A stretch of 64,000 nt of DNA, taken from the NCBI RefSeq assembly GCF_037975245.1, contig NC_092564.1, positions 10,886,484-10,950,483 on the forward strand. The letters are read 5' to 3'. The notes below the pieces were generated by a model that saw only the letters and a program-made list of their open reading frames with translations, made no database searches and was not told where the DNA came from. This document shows, piece after piece, positions 9,426 through 22,230 of the stretch; position 1 is the stretch's first letter; each line of letters begins with the position of its first letter. This stretch comes from Apostichopus japonicus. Lineage: Eukaryota > Echinodermata > Holothuroidea > Aspidochirotida > Stichopodidae. The position numbers and the translations under genes were made by a program.

Positions 9426-12400
9426 CAAATATTTATATAGCGCTTTATGCAAAGGCCTCAAAGCGCTTAAAACAAGTACACAAATATGCAAGACAAATCA
9501 CTGTAAATTTTGGAATAAATGTGTTTTTAAGAGACGCTTAAAACAGTCAACCGATGGTGCATTGCGAATTGAAGATGGTAGATTGTTCCAGAGATGAGGT
9601 GCAGCAGAGATGAAGGCTCTTTCTCCATAAAACTTTGTGTTTGGGGTATGGCTGGTGGCAAGAAGACACTTTGTAGACGAGCGAAGTTGGCGTTGAGGAT
9701 GATACTGAGGAATTAAATTTGTAATGTAACCAGGAGCAAGGGAGTGTTGTGATTTGTACGTTAAGAGGAGGAGCTTATAAATTGACCGATGTTTTACTGG
9801 AAGCCAATGGAGTGATTGAAGCACTGGAGACATGTGATCATGACGCGATGAACATGATATTAACCGGGCAGCAGAATTCTGAACAGTTTGAAGTTTTTTC
9901 AGTGTAGAGTCAGGAAGGCCAAATAAAAGGGAGTTACAGTAGTCAAGCCTGGGCATTATCAAGGAACATACAAGTTTTGTAGTGATATCTTTGGTTAAAA
10001 ACTTCCGTATCCGGCTGATCTTCCGTACGGCATTGTATGATGATTTGCAAACAGCATTGACCTGTTGTTTCATGCTTAGATGGGGATCCAGTACAACTCC
10101 TAGACTTTTGACGTGCGTGGACGGAGTGATGGTAGTCTGATCAAGTTTGACTGAAATAGATTTGATTGTTGTGGATTTAAATTGCGAGGTAGCATGGAGG
10201 ATTTCAGTCTTTGAGTCATTGATAAAAAGATTGTTTGATATAGCCCATGATTTTACATCTGCAATACAGTTTTGGATTTTCTGAATAGCATCGGAACAAT
10301 GATCAGGATGGAAAGATGTGAATAACTGAATGTCATCAGCATAAATAACAGTTTGCATATTAGCTGAAATGATTAAATCATGCAATGGAGCTACATACAA
10401 GGTGTAAAGTAACGGCCCCAGAACTGAGCCTTGTGGGACTCCAGTTGCAAGCGTAACATCCTTTGACAGATTTTGATCCACAATAACACATTGGGTACGG
10501 TTTGCTAAGTATGATTTCATCCAGTACAATGGAATTCCATCAACACCATATCTTTCATGCAAACGTGTTAAAAGTGTTTGGTGATTAATTGTGTCGAAGG
10601 CGGATGAGAAATCCAACAGGACTAGTAAAGCATCTTTACGCTCATCAAGGGCACAGAGAAGGCTATTCTGCACATAAAGTTGAGCAGTTTCTGTGCTGTA
10701 ATTTGCTCGATATGCAGATTGCATTCTCGCATAGAGATCATTGTTTGAAAGATAATCTTGAAACTGTTTGCAAACAATACGTTCGATTAGCTTGGATAGA
10801 TAAGGGAGGTTTGATATAGGTCTGTAATTTGCAAGATTATTAGCATCAAGCTTGGGTTTTTTAATATGAGGAATTATCACCGCTTGCTTCAGTGAGCATG
10901 GTAACTGACCTGAAGTTAAAGAAAGATTAACAATTTTCGTGATGACTGGTAGTAAGTCTGAGATACACTCCTTGAAGACAAATGTTGGCAAAGGATCCAA
11001 AAAACAAGAGGTAACTGGTGACGAGTTAATAACTTCTAAAACATCTTGTTCACTCACTTCTTTGAAAGCAGTAAAAACTGACTTTGATTTACATTGTTCC
11101 ATCGGAGTATTACCAGTCCCATAGTCAGGATAAGCATGTTGGAGAGAATTTACTTTTTGTTGAAAGAAATCAACAAATCGATTGGCAAGATTCTCAGCGA
11201 CATCATATTTTGGGAGGGTATTATCCACTTCCGGTGAAGTTAGCTTATTTACAATGCGAAACATATCCTTCTGGTTTGCGGAGGTAATCTGTTGTCGAAA
11301 ATAACAGGACTTTGCGGAGATTAGCAAATCTTTGTAATGTTTACATTGAGTCATGTACAGCTGTTTGTGTACAATGAGACCGGAGTGTTTATATTTTCTT
11401 TCACATTTGCGTTTCTCACGTTTTGCTAATCGGATGTCTCTGCTGTACCATTTTGCCCTTGGGCGCATAATTACAGCCTTTCTTGTGACAGGTGCATGTT
11501 TATCTATAATTGTCCTAAGAACTGAGTAATATTGGTCCACAAGAGAGTCAAGAGAACTTTGCGGATTTAGCAGTAAAGATGAGGATCCAATGTCACAACG
11601 AAATTGGTCAAAATCAATGTTCTTTAGGTTGCGCCTTTGAGTGAATTTCCTGACAGGAGGTGGTCGGTCCATATTAATGAGGCAACTTACAACTGAGTGG
11701 TCAGAAGTACATAAATGTTCATCATGCACACACGTACATTTAACAAGATCCGAGTCTTTATGTGAAATGATAAGATCAAGTGTATGTCCATTTCTGTGGG
11801 TTGGACCAGAGACATGTTGCTGGAAATCAAAAGCTTGGAGTAAGTCATCAAAAGAAGCAAAGTTTTGATCTGATGGAACATCAACATGAATATTGAAATC
11901 CCCCATGATAAGCAAGGGGGTTGTGGAAGAGGATAAAAATTGAAGTAGAGATGAAAAATCATCGATGAACATTGCAAAAGTTAATTTATTTTTGTTGTTT
12001 GGGGGAGGCCTATATAGTCCGATCATGCGTATTGTTGATTTTGATGACGAAATGTTGAGATCGATGAACTCAAAAGACCTATGATTGCCACTGTCATTTA
12101 ATTTCACATCAAAACTCTTCCTGATCAAAAAGCCAACTCCTCCTCCCTTACCCTTATTTCATGGGCAATGGTAAAAAGCAAAGTCTGGAAGTGAAGTGTG
12201 TAAGTCAGCTAAAATACAATCATCACTGTCATCTCCCTTTAACCATGTCTCTGTTATTGCCATTGCATCCATATGTTGGTCAATGATAAGGTTACATAAT
12301 GAAGTCACTTTGTTTTCAGCTTTTATTGAGCGAATATTCCAAAGCCCGAAGTGCAAATTGCTTCCTTTTTTAGATAAAGAAGCAAGTTCATTGTCCTTTC

Positions 12401-12660
12401 TTCCTCTCCTACGACCTCTTCTGGTTCGCTTCACTGCACATATATTTAAACTTCTTATGACAGAATAGATGTCAGAAGATAATCTGCATCTTGGCTGTCT
12501 TAAGCTGAGAAGATCACCTTTTGTGTATGTGAGCATGGTTGTTCCAGTGGTTGATAGACAAACAAAAGCAATAGCTGCACCACAAAATAAAGCAAGAAAA
12601 GTGTGGAATTTTAAGCTGGCCATGAAGAAAATAGCTGAGGTTTACAGCTAGGCTAGTACA
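9411..12660 (-). mobile_element. CR1/L2-type non-LTR retrotransposon (LINE)
   Basis: A minus-strand LINE with a single large ORF (9498-12623), an 80-bp 3' UTR holding AAGCGCTTTGAGGCC and GCGCTATATAAATATT, and a TTATTA simple-repeat tail at 9411-9425. The 5' end is uncertain; I place it near 12660. Only one in-frame stop breaks the ORF, so the copy looks young. The 3' palindromic-like GCGCTTT/AAAGCGC pair is seen in tails of several LINEs of marine invertebrates. Confidence 0.8.
9498..12623 (-). pseudogene. LINE ORF: AP endonuclease plus reverse transcriptase, one in-frame stop
   Basis: About 1,040 codons from ATG at 12623. Residues 1-60 are hydrophobic then basic (KRTRRGRRRGRK). The AP endonuclease follows, with LWNIRSIKAENK, ITETWL, GDFNIHVD, LDLIISHKDSD and SDHSVVSCL. 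The reverse transcriptase shows NYRPISNLPYLSKLIER, LDFSSAFDTINH, GVPQGSVLGPLLYTLY and YADDIQLF, then SLHWLPVKHRSIYKLLLL and LWNNLPSSIR typical of the CR1/L2 group C-terminus. A TGA at 12159-12161 interrupts the endonuclease between FYHCP and NKGKGGGVGF; the frame is the same on both sides. It would act as endonuclease and polymerase in target-primed reverse transcription if intact. Confidence 0.85.
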
Positions 12661-14046
12661 ACTATCTGTTAGGCTTGAAAAGATTTCCAGAACAAAAACA
12701 ATGTCCAAAATTACCAGAAAAGTAGCAAAAGTTAAGTTATCTGAGAAACTCCAAAGTCAACCCTTATGCCAGAAACGCAAGTAGCTTTGAGCATCCAACA
12801 GAAAAATTGTTAACAGTAGAAAGAACTTGCAAGAAAGAGAGCTTGTTGCATGGTGCAGCCGCAAGGGCGCAACACATATACACATAACCAATATAAATAA
12901 AAATAAATATATTATATTTATATATATATATATATATATACAAGTAATGCCGTATTATATTCAGATTACTCATACACCTCGTGTATATAGGTTATGCATG
13001 ACATATTTGCATATCATATATTTATAAATAGTAACTAATGTATATGTTACTATAATCATTAAAAATATATTTTTGTCCGGCATCGCTTTCTGTATGATGT
13101 TGTAACGTTCGGCAAGCTCATAAACATATATATATTATAAATATTAGACACTGGTTTTCGTAGGTGGGAGTATACAAATGTATGAACGGGGCGGCTGTCA
13201 GCAGTGCACGAGGAAGCACATACAAATCACTTTCACCCACATAGGGCCCCGCTAGTAACGCAGAAAATACACATGATGTTGAGGAATCTGCGCGCAAGTA
13301 TTAAATCAGCATCATTTCGAGCGTGAGCAAATATGATTTTTTTTGTCTGGTTGAAAGGTTAGCAGAGCTTGTCACAAAACAAGTTTTGAAGGTCATCGGG
13401 AAAAATTAGTTTCAAGGTTGAGCCTGAACTTAAGAATTGTTTCAAAGTTACTTGTTAGGCTCACTTTATTGTAAGTTGGGCCCACTATTAGTATCTGTCG
13501 AATGCAAGTCCGGTCTTGAGATAGTTAATCCAGCGTAACGTTGCAGCATTAAATCGCTCCTTGTGATTATTAGAGCTGTTTGGCAATGATATAGTGTGAG
13601 TTTACAGTATTAAACTGTTTACCTATTTTAGCCATGTATATCCTACCATGTAGTCACACAGTGTCTGTATAATATGTCTTCTTTCTCTGTCATTAGGCAT
13701 TCTTTCTGCTGTTAGTCTTCCCTCAAGCACTACTAGCAGCCTTGGAATTTTGAACTTCTTTGGCCATTAATTCCTATTTTGATAGAAAACAAACAAAATA
13801 CACTGTTGATTGTTCATAGTTTCAACTTATCAAATATAGTTTCTGTGATTCAACTAATGGCATTCTATGCTGACCAAATGATGGTAAAATAAAAGTACTA
13901 ACAAGTTATTAAATTGTTTGTTAACAGGTGTTGGACTTCTGAAAATGTTTATGATTCTTATGCGGTCAAATAAAATGTCCTACACATAGACACACAATAT
14001 TGCTCAACCAATTGCTGAATACTAGTCGGCATGAATAAAGGGTCTG
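12661..14046. other. Intergenic, no gene seen
   Basis: AT-rich, with a TA microsatellite at about 12908-12942 and no convincing coding or RNA gene. The first 200 bp could include the LINE 5' UTR. Confidence 0.4.
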
Positions 14047-14505
14047 TGGTAGTATACACCTATTAAATGCCCCAATACACACTAAATCAAAAAGTAATGT
14101 GATCCCTTAATCTATTTAGCTCTCACAAGCTTAATGCAACCAATAACTGGATAGCTGACAAGTTGGCCATTCATAGCACCCTCAATTTTCTATATCATAA
14201 CCATGCAGGTTGCTTGTTTACTATGAGAGACTGAAGTTTTCCTCACTTGTAAACAAACCTCTTTACTCAGCAGAAATCAATTTTTGTATGCTGTTCCAGG
14301 GAGGCCTAAATTGGTCTAAACTTACCTCAACTGACCAAATTTTTGTATCACTTGTACTCTCTTTCATGCTCCTTAACATCTCTGCCAAGAAAACACCAGA
14401 CCCTAATTGATAACATATCAAGAAAGTTGTTCTCCTGTTGCTTTTTCTGAATGAGAACACTTGTGGTGGATTGATGTAAATGCTAATAGGATTATGCCAT
14501 CTTAA
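14047..14505 (+). mobile_element. Small TIR element (GGTRGCATAC family), copy 1
   Basis: Diverged copy of a family whose best copies begin TTAAGGTAGCATACGCCCATTA and end TAATAGGAGTATGCCACCTTAA, an imperfect inverted repeat. Here the ends read GGTAGTATACACCTATTAAA and AATAGGATTATGCCATCTTAA. The shared interior includes TCACTTGTAAACAAACCTCTT, GGGAGGCCTAAA and GTTCTCCTGTTGCTTTTT. TTAA at the ends hints at a TTAA target as in piggyBac- or Kolobok-like elements; no transposase is present. Confidence 0.65.
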
Positions 14506-15316
14506 CTAACAATTGAAATTTTTTAGACTCCACATTAAACTTCTTTTAATGATTGTTTGAGAAGTTGTGACTTACACCCAGGGACGTGGCTAGAGGGGGG
14601 GGGGGGGTGTCTCACCCCCGAACTTGATAAAACTGACGATAGTTGGAAAATTGGAGTGCGACAGTTGGAATTTCCGACTGTCGCACTACAGTTTATCTAG
14701 GCCTATTCATATATTCCTGTGATTGTGAATGACCTAAAAATTGAAAAATTTCGGTCAAAATTGGCCTTTAATCAGTCATATTTACCACGTTTGTCTTGCC
14801 ACTTTCATAAATTGTATCTCGCGATTCTTATACTCCACCACACAAAACTTGGTATGATTTTGAATACTCCACAAAAATGCCTAATAGAACTACCGTCATA
14901 GGCGTAGGGGCCCAATATGATTTGGGGGGGCTGATTTGGGAAATATATAGCCAAAATTGTTCATGTTTCACGTGTTACACATGTTAATGTGCATATCATA
15001 TAGTCATGCACCGGTTTTTACATCGCATGCCAATAACATGCAATCATATGCTGTGTTATCACCCTTCCATATTGGTTAGAATTATTGGGGAAGTCAATAC
15101 AATATTTATGGTAATAATAATATCAGTTTAACCATTGAAAAACATATTGCAAATTATCTTCTTTCAGTAGGTAAAAAACATTTGGTTGGGGAGGCTAATA
15201 ACTTTGTGAAGTGAGCGCCAGTGGAGACAAATGTATCGAAAAAAAGTTCAGAACAAAAGTGCAGTCAGTCGCGAAAGACGCCACTGAATAGGTCACTAGA
15301 AAATTGTTATATTTTA
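14506..15316. other. Intergenic with G tract and hairpin
   Basis: A start-like sequence CAGGGACGTGGCTAGAGGGG at 14578 runs into a G tract, and a related phrase (CGTAGGGGCCCAATATG) occurs near 14903. No matching inverted end was found. A perfect 11-bp hairpin lies at 14655-14687. Confidence 0.4.
14655..14687. repeat. 11-bp perfect hairpin
   Basis: AGTGCGACAGT (14655-14665) pairs exactly with ACTGTCGCACT (14677-14687) across an 11-base loop. Function unknown. Confidence 0.7.
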
Positions 15317-16595
15317 ATGGGTAAAAGGAAAGATATGTTTGGTAGGCGTGCAACAACATTGAAGCCAGGTAACAGGTTCGGTTTTACAGCTCGTACAGCT
15401 GATGCCAACCGCACTGGTGACATGCCTACCCCTTCTGATGTGGCACCTATTCCTCTTGCAAACTTAGATATAAAGAATTTGTGGGACTTGGCTCAAAGGT
15501 TGTGTTTGGATGCATTCTCTGAAGATACAAAGGTACTGTAAGCTCTTGCCCATCTACAAAGGTTTAAACCAAGAAGCAAACCTGGCAAGAATCCCACAGA
15601 ACTAAACATTGCACAGCTTGCATCAGATGTAGATCAGTTCAAGTGCAGCTCATAGATTGCTCAGCAGCATCTCTCTTCCCAGTCCCGCTGTCAGAACACT
15701 ACAAAAGTCAGCCAACCAGTTTGGACCTGCAATAGAAGAAATGAATGAAAATGATATGTCAGAAAAGGGGTGTATAAAGAAGACACTGCAACTGCATGGC
15801 CTCTCAAAAGACTCTCCAATTTTTGCAGAATATGATCGTCAATATCATACCTGTCTGTGTAATGCAAAAAGTAAGACTCCATTTGTTCGTGCAAGCCAAT
15901 ACAGAGATGTAATTGTTGAGAATGTCACCATGGATAAATTTAATTTTGATTACAATCACAGTAACAACTGTAACTTAATTGGTGAAATGAATAGAAGAAG
16001 GGGTTACAAGTTGCAATTTCCAGGCAATGAGGGCTGTTCAGTAAAGATGCCAATGTCAAAGATGAACAGAATGGTGGAAAGATTTGTGCATCCATATTAC
16101 TTACTGGTAAGAACCCACTAAAGGAGAAGTGCCTAACAACTGATGCTGATGGCAAGGCATGTAAAGGGTTCACTGGTACAATGGCTGCAGCTACTCATTT
16201 TGAAACAGAGAACCATATGCTGTTAGACCAAGTTCACCTACTCAAGTCACTCCGCAGGGCACTGGCTAAAGCAGTACTCTCCTCTGATATGTTACCTGCA
16301 CAAACTGTGACTAGGAAGCACTTGATACAAAAGTGCATTGCAGAGGACTTGACCTGCCTTGTACTGGCAGAGGTGACTACTTGCAGGAATTAAAGCCCTC
16401 AAATACGACCACTGCAAAGTTGTGAAGGCTTTATCAACATGTTAAGACTGCCTTGCAAAGTGCTACATTGGAAATCATTCACATTGCCCAAAGCATTCAT
16501 TTGTATGCAAGAGGGGCAGGAAGTACACATTTCCATTCATGCCAAATGCTACAAAGAGATCTCTGCTAATATCCCACACTGACAGCACACAACTA
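15317..16595 (+). pseudogene. Mutator-like (MULE) transposase pseudogene, 5' and middle parts
   Basis: Three open pieces in different frames resemble the Mutator-like transposase-domain proteins common in invertebrates. 15317-15541 starts MGKRKDMFGRRATTLKPGNR, the usual basic N-terminus (a KPGN/KKGH-like phrase). 15653-16121 holds LPSPAVRTLQKSANQFGPAI, MNENDMSEKG, PIFAEYDRQYHT and NCNLIGEMNRRRGY. 16140-16393 holds DADGKACKGF, THFETENHMLL and HLLKSLRRALAKA, matching the family's D-A-D-G and H-L-x-K-S-L-R-R region. The N-terminal part is shorter than expected and several frames are broken. A pogo-like element splits the gene at 16596; the 3' part resumes at 20745. Confidence 0.65.
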
Positions 16596-18427
16596 CAGTA
16601 CTGATTTCGCTTAACTCCCATTGAAAAAAAATCAACGATCGATAAAAAAAGTTGAAAATCAATAAAAAAAGTTGAAAATCGATAAAAAACAAATAATTTC
16701 ATTAAGATTTAGACTACTGCGGGCACGGTTGTCAACGTAGTTTCAACGAAACTTCCACGAAAGTTATCGGGATCAACAACGGCAAAGGCAATTCTAGACA
16801 TATCAAGGTTGTGACCTACGTTGAATCCTTAGTGTAACTACAGCCGTTTTCAGACTATACCAGAAGTGGCCGAGGAATATTACAAACGTTGCAAAAGTTT
16901 GATTGTATATAAGACAGAGTAAGTTCTGTACTAGGTGTTTGAAAAATTATTTGGCTAGGATAAGAAAAACTGGTCTTGGTCGATCGTAACAAGTACTTAA
17001 GTTATAGGCTAGTATTAAACTAAGATAAGTTTAAGTAACTCACCAATGAACGCAGCTTCAGAAAAACAAGAAATAAAAAAAAAATTTACACAATGAAACA
17101 GTCGTAGCTGGATATCAAAGAGAATTTTTTTTCCAATAAATTCCTGTGTTACTTGACGTACTACAGTACCGTTTACCGCACTCACTTTCAAACCAAAAAA
17201 TCTCCCCCCGGCTTCAATGCACACAAAATAAAAAACATCCTGTTACTTTCCCCCTAACCCAGCTACTGTAAGTTGCCCGCGAATGCAGATGGACTGCCCT
17301 GGTAATTAAGGTCGCAGCCTGGGTCTGGGCCACCTACAGTATGCTGCTTACATGTGCATTCCCTACCCTGGATATCCCCAGCGACCAAACATTTTTGAGA
17401 GGCCTAGTCCAATCATAAACCTGGCTTTGTCAAATTCACGCCTACCATCTGTTAATTAGCATAGTATTTATCTTCGTGGGGGGTTTAGCATTGCAGAACC
17501 TTAAGCTGGCTTACTCTAGAAGCAAACATTATTTTGCCCCTACTGTTCATAATGGAATGGATGTTACCTGTAACTAAGTTAATTGAAAACCAAATATTCA
17601 TTCATATATATATATATATATAAGTAGAACAATCCAGCAGGGATAGCAAGTTTATCTTGAATAAACCAATCAGAAGTTGTGCTTTTAATAAAACTTGAAA
17701 ACACCTGGCCAGCAAAAGAGTTGCAAACAATTGTTTCCATGACTACTAAGAAAATAAAGCAGTGGCTTGGGCCCAAGTTGGGGAGAAACCTGTGGAAAAT
17801 GAATATATTTTCATTGCTTATTTGAGTATTGTATATTGGGAAGAGCTGATCGAACATTACTGGGGAGGGCTTTCAACTGGCCTGACGGCATGTAAATTTA
17901 ATTTAATGAGAAGGGGGTTTTTATGGGTCTCCCGGTATGCGTCACATGAGAAGTAAATGTTTTGTTTTTCGATTTTATCATCATTTTTCAAGTGGAACAG
18001 CTCATAAAATCATATCAATCAAATATCCTTCCTAAGTTTTACTAATCAGGAATGTTTGACAAGGCATGCAATGCATCGTTCGAAAATGTAATTTTAAACT
18101 AGAATTGAAAATGAACGACATAAAACAATATCTGTGAAGCGTGTGGAGCACAACTTTGAATATTCGTTGTGAAAGAAAACATAATGAACAATGTTTGCTG
18201 CGTAAATAAATGTTGCGGAACTGGTATAGAGAAATTACGTACTGCAGCTAACATCAGAGAAGCTCATAAATGACACAGGTGGATAGAGCGCATCAAAATT
18301 CGGTTTAGGAAATCCCTACACAGCTGACAAAAGTCGATATCTCCTTCCGTTTTCGAGTTATAGGCTATTTTGTGTTTTTGCGATATGGTTTTCAGTATAT
18401 TTTCATTCAATAAAGTCGTTTTTTTTT

Positions 18428-18435
18428 GTGTGTTA
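18428..18435. repeat. Target-site duplication of the nested hAT element, left
   Basis: GTGTGTTA, repeated exactly at 19912-19919, an 8-bp duplication as expected for hAT. Confidence 0.85.
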
Positions 18436-19911
18436 TAAGGGTGTGACCTAACAGATATTTCACTAACCATTTAACCGTATAACCTGCCGGTAGGTTAAAC
18501 TTTTAAACGCTGTTTCCCGATTGCGGCTTTTTCGACGTAATGTCACTCAACTTTTAATGAAAATAGGACATTATGAGTACAATAATTAAGGGTTTTTTTT
18601 TTCTCAAAAAAGTAGCAATTCAGGCAACAAGACAACGATCAATGTATGTTAATTACTAATTAGGCCCAATAATAATGCGAACATTACGTGTAATAATTGA
18701 TGAAAAGAATAACACACCTGATCAGTATATCGTGGTCTTCAGAAGTTCAGATCACTGAATTTATATAACTCGGCCTTCGGTAACATCGTAACTTTTGAAG
18801 AAAAAAAACAATATATTTGTCTATCTATCACAAGATTTTAAACAAAAACTCGCCTAACTTAGCAAACTTACCCACCTTTCCTGCTTACTCATTAAAAGTC
18901 ATGTTTAGAAAACAAATTACGCACGCACGTGTTTTGCGATGGGTTGTAGCAGCCTCCGATTTCATTTTCTTTCTCTTGTGTCACATACATGATACAGTAC
19001 TTTACATTTGATACAAAAGTTTCAACAACAGCTTCCCAAAATTGATGTTGCAATAGGTTAAATTTTAACCGCGCAGCGCAGTACCATTCATAATTTGCAT
19101 ATTACACCAAAATTTACACTCGGCGTCCCGATGGCAGAAGAATGTAACATCATGTTCAATGTGTTGTGTCGTTCCCATGGTGCCATGAACTTGGGCAAGT
19201 TCAAATGTCAATGACCTACTTATGTTCTATGACCAATGTCAGTGGGAATTATGTGTGTAAAAACTCAAATTTTTTCCATGTGTTATATATATATAGAAGT
19301 TTTACGTAAGCGGAGCGAATTTTGGGGCGGCTCGTTGATTGTGAGGAAGCACTTATCTAAGCATCAATATTTGTGAAAAATATCGTAAGGTTTATCATTT
19401 TCATTCATTTTCTTTTATGTTTGCCGCAATCCGGCCCGCAATGCATGCACAGTATAATACCATGTGTGAAAAAATGGCTGTATACGTGCGGACCTGAGAG
19501 AGCCAACTGGCCGTGTTGTTAATGTTATTAAGATACTTTCTAGAACGACCATTTGCGTCTTTTGGCATCGACATATTTTCACATGGTATTTCACCATGCC
19601 ATTGATCGGTGTAAAGGGGTGATATATGTCGCAAATATAAACTGAGAAAACGAATTGACGACACTATCATGAGCTTGTGACTATAGTTATATTGAACACA
19701 TTATTCATGCCTAAAACATCGTTTTTCTGTTTGTTATTGAAAGTTTGCAGTACATTACTCAGTTCTTTACATATTTTTAAATAATTTTCATGTTTAAAAT
19801 GTATTTGATTTTTTTTTTTCAACTTTCCGTTTATACGGTTTGTGATTTTCTAAACGGATAGTGCATTTGCGGCCGGTTAAACAGTTAATCGTTTAAACGG
19901 TCACACCCTTA
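18436..19911. mobile_element. Non-autonomous hAT element nested in the pogo-like element
   Basis: Terminal inverted repeats TAAGGGTGTGACC and GGTCACACCCTTA, with subterminal GGTTAAAC and GTTTAAACGG motifs on both sides. An exact 8-bp duplication GTGTGTTA flanks it. The 1,476-bp interior has no transposase frame. This gives a three-layer nest: Mutator-like gene, pogo-like element, hAT. Confidence 0.85.
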
Positions 19912-20744
19912 GTGTGTTATCTTGTTCGGATATGATCCGAAATGAAAGTAATAACTGTTAAGTTTTTCCACTTCTGGTATAAAATTATTCCATCAAAGTT
20001 AACCTGATTAACATGTCTCATGCCAAATCTATATTAAACAAAATAGAAAAAAATAAAAAGAGAAAACGCATTTTTGAAAAATGGAAACGTTCTAGCAGAA
20101 TGGGCGGGGCATCTTTATTTTGCTTCAAGTAACATGTTTTCGCTCGGAAACAAAGTTTCATACTTCAACTCTAATAAAAAACCAAATTTACATCTCTTAA
20201 GAATAACTATTTTCGCAATCTGCAAGTAAATCAAGTTTATTTATGTCCATTCATTGTTATTTTAATGGTTAAACAGCACTCCAACTTATCTGGAAGGGTG
20301 CCTCGTGGTACATAGCTTGTACTGCAACCTCCAAGATAGCCTGGCAAAGTTAAGACTTATGTCACTGTGTTTGGGGTTCAGTCAGAAAACGTCCCCTATC
20401 AGTTTTACTACATGTTTCTTTGAGTGTTACTACTCATGCAAGCCTGAGAATGCTTTTGTAAATATTCTTGCTTTCAAACGACTGTACCAAAGTCTAATTG
20501 ATACTAATAAACGAAGTTCCGCGTTTTCCGACGTTTCGCTTTACCACATATTGATCTTCTATTTCGTTTCAAAAAGAATTTCAATGCATCGTTGAAAATT
20601 CCACGTAGGAAATGACTGAGATCACCAATCGTTAAAATTTGTGGAATTTCGATAAAAATCGGCAAATTTCGATAAAAAACGAAGAAATTTGTTTATTTTC
20701 CTTTTAACAAATTTCAACGGGAGTTCAGCGAAATCAGTACTGTA

Positions 20745-21116
20745 AATGAAATACCTGAGACACCCACCGGCAGCAAACGTTTATGGTCCACTCAGTTTCA
20801 GACTTCCACTCAAAAAGCAGAGGTAGTTAATAATGCTTTCAAGTTTCCAATCCAAAACATAGCACAAACATTTCACGCAACAGTCAGTACAGGGACCACA
20901 AACATTACAAATAAAGGGCCTGAAGAGTCCATAGCCAGGAAGATGGAAGCTGCAGGATTAGAGGTGAGCTCAAATAGTCCATGTATTCAGACTCTGAAAC
21001 AGATGCAAAGGAAACAACAGTATGATAGACTATATAAGAGAGACAGAGCATACAGAAGGAGGAGAGCACAACTCAGAGAGAGAGAGAGTACAAGCTACAT
21101 GGTAGAACTAAAAACA
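20745..21116 (+). pseudogene. Mutator-like (MULE) transposase pseudogene, 3' part
   Basis: Resumes directly beyond the pogo-like element. From about 20815 one frame reads AEVVNNAFKFPIQNIAQTFH, then KGPEESIARKMEAAGLEV, QMQRKQQYDRLYKRDRAYRR and RRAQLRERES, ending in TAA near 21115. The basic Arg/Lys-rich tail after a short AAGLE-type phrase is the usual C-terminal end of this transposase family as I know it. With 15317-16595 it makes one broken gene. Confidence 0.6.
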
Positions 21117-21147
21117 TAAACCAGTCCAGTGATAGATGACATATCAA

Positions 21148-22230
21148 AAAAGATGTCTCCTGTTGCTTTTTGGCACTTTTTCTGAAGAAGCACACTTGGT
21201 GCGGATTGATATAGAAGCTAATAGGAGTATGCCAGCTTAAGTAACAGTTGACATTTCTAAAATCCACTTTAAACCTCTTTTTATGATAGTTTCAGAAGTA
21301 ATGACCTATATAGTTTTTTATCCCTGTCTATTGTGTGAATCTTCATATGGTGTCTCACACATGTTGTACAGTCTATATGAATAATACAGTACTGAACTTT
21401 AAACAAGTGAGTTCCCAATGGTTGACATATTCCCTAGTGTGATTAGAAGTCATTCCATCAGCATGGCTGGCATCTACTGCATGTCTAAATTGTGCTTGGG
21501 TCCACAGAATGTGTTTTAAGCACAGTCCCTCAGTTGGTGCTACTTACCCCCTCTGGTGGAAACTTGACGCAAGTTGGCCTTCTTCCCTGTGAAAATGTGA
21601 TCACTCCCTGTATCGAGTAAACTCTGGCCCTAAAATGAAAGAGAAAAGTTACTTGTTACTTTGGCATTGCTTTTCAAAGGTATTTTGTCAGATTTTGTTG
21701 CGAAAACTACTCAGGGGAGCTATGTACTAGCTGTGACCAGATCTAGAATGAGGGCGCTGTTCAAGCAACATTCCTAAATCGTTGTAGTAGATCATATTGA
21801 CTAGTTTCTCAGGCAGTGTAAGTCTTGTCTTGTATCATTCTATGTGCAGCTATTCAACTGCTTAGACTTCCAATAAATGCTTATAACCATTTAAGCATTT
21901 GTATACAAACAAAGTAGTGAATAGGTCACTGGAATTTTGTTGAAATTTGAGGATAAAAAACTGATTATTATTATGAAGAATGGGTACGGTCATGTACCTC
22001 ACAACTGATGCTGATGGCAAGGCATGTAATGGGTCCAGTAGAACAATGGCTGCAGCTTATCATTCTGATGTAGTACACCTAAACAGGTCTCTCTACAGAG
22101 CACTGACTAAAGTAGTACTCTCCTCTGATATATGACGAAATCTACAGTAAACAGGTTAGTAAATTTGCAAGTCTTATTAAGGGCCTGTCACAGTGCTATG
22201 ATGGCTCACAGAGACACAAGCAATGGATGT
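21148..22230 (+). repeat. Long dispersed repeat, copy A (includes Mutator-like remnants)
   Basis: Matches 27430-28617 with scattered changes: ATCTTCATATGGTGTCTCAC, AATGTGTTTTAAGCACAGTC, CTACTTACCCCCTCTGGTGG, CTGTGACCAGATCTAGAATG, then GTGAATAGGTCACTGG. Its first 90 bp are the right end of the small TIR element (ending at 21236). Past 21985 it jumps to the Mutator-like DADGKAC region (22010-22130) and then to AYHSAMMAH coding (22180-22230), so it has lost internal coding by deletion. Confidence 0.65.

Larger units (their letters stand above)
16596..20742. mobile_element. pogo/Tc1-like DNA element, 4.1 kb, non-autonomous
   Basis: The left end CAGTACTGATTTCGCTTAAC (16596) and the reverse complement of the right end CAGTACTGATTTCGCTGAAC (20742) match over about 31 bp with two differences. 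TA lies outside both ends (16594-16595 and 20743-20744), as for Tc1/mariner/pogo insertions. It sits inside the Mutator-like pseudogene, whose coding resumes beyond it. I found no transposase in the interior. It carries a hAT element at 18436-19911. Confidence 0.75.

Noticed and set aside
14578-15180. A complete hAT element starting CAGGGACGTGGCTAG
   Set aside because: I could not find the matching inverted end or a target duplication.
16850-20500. A transposase gene inside the pogo-like and hAT elements
   Set aside because: All frames there are under about 100 codons and lack DDE-like or other transposase motifs.
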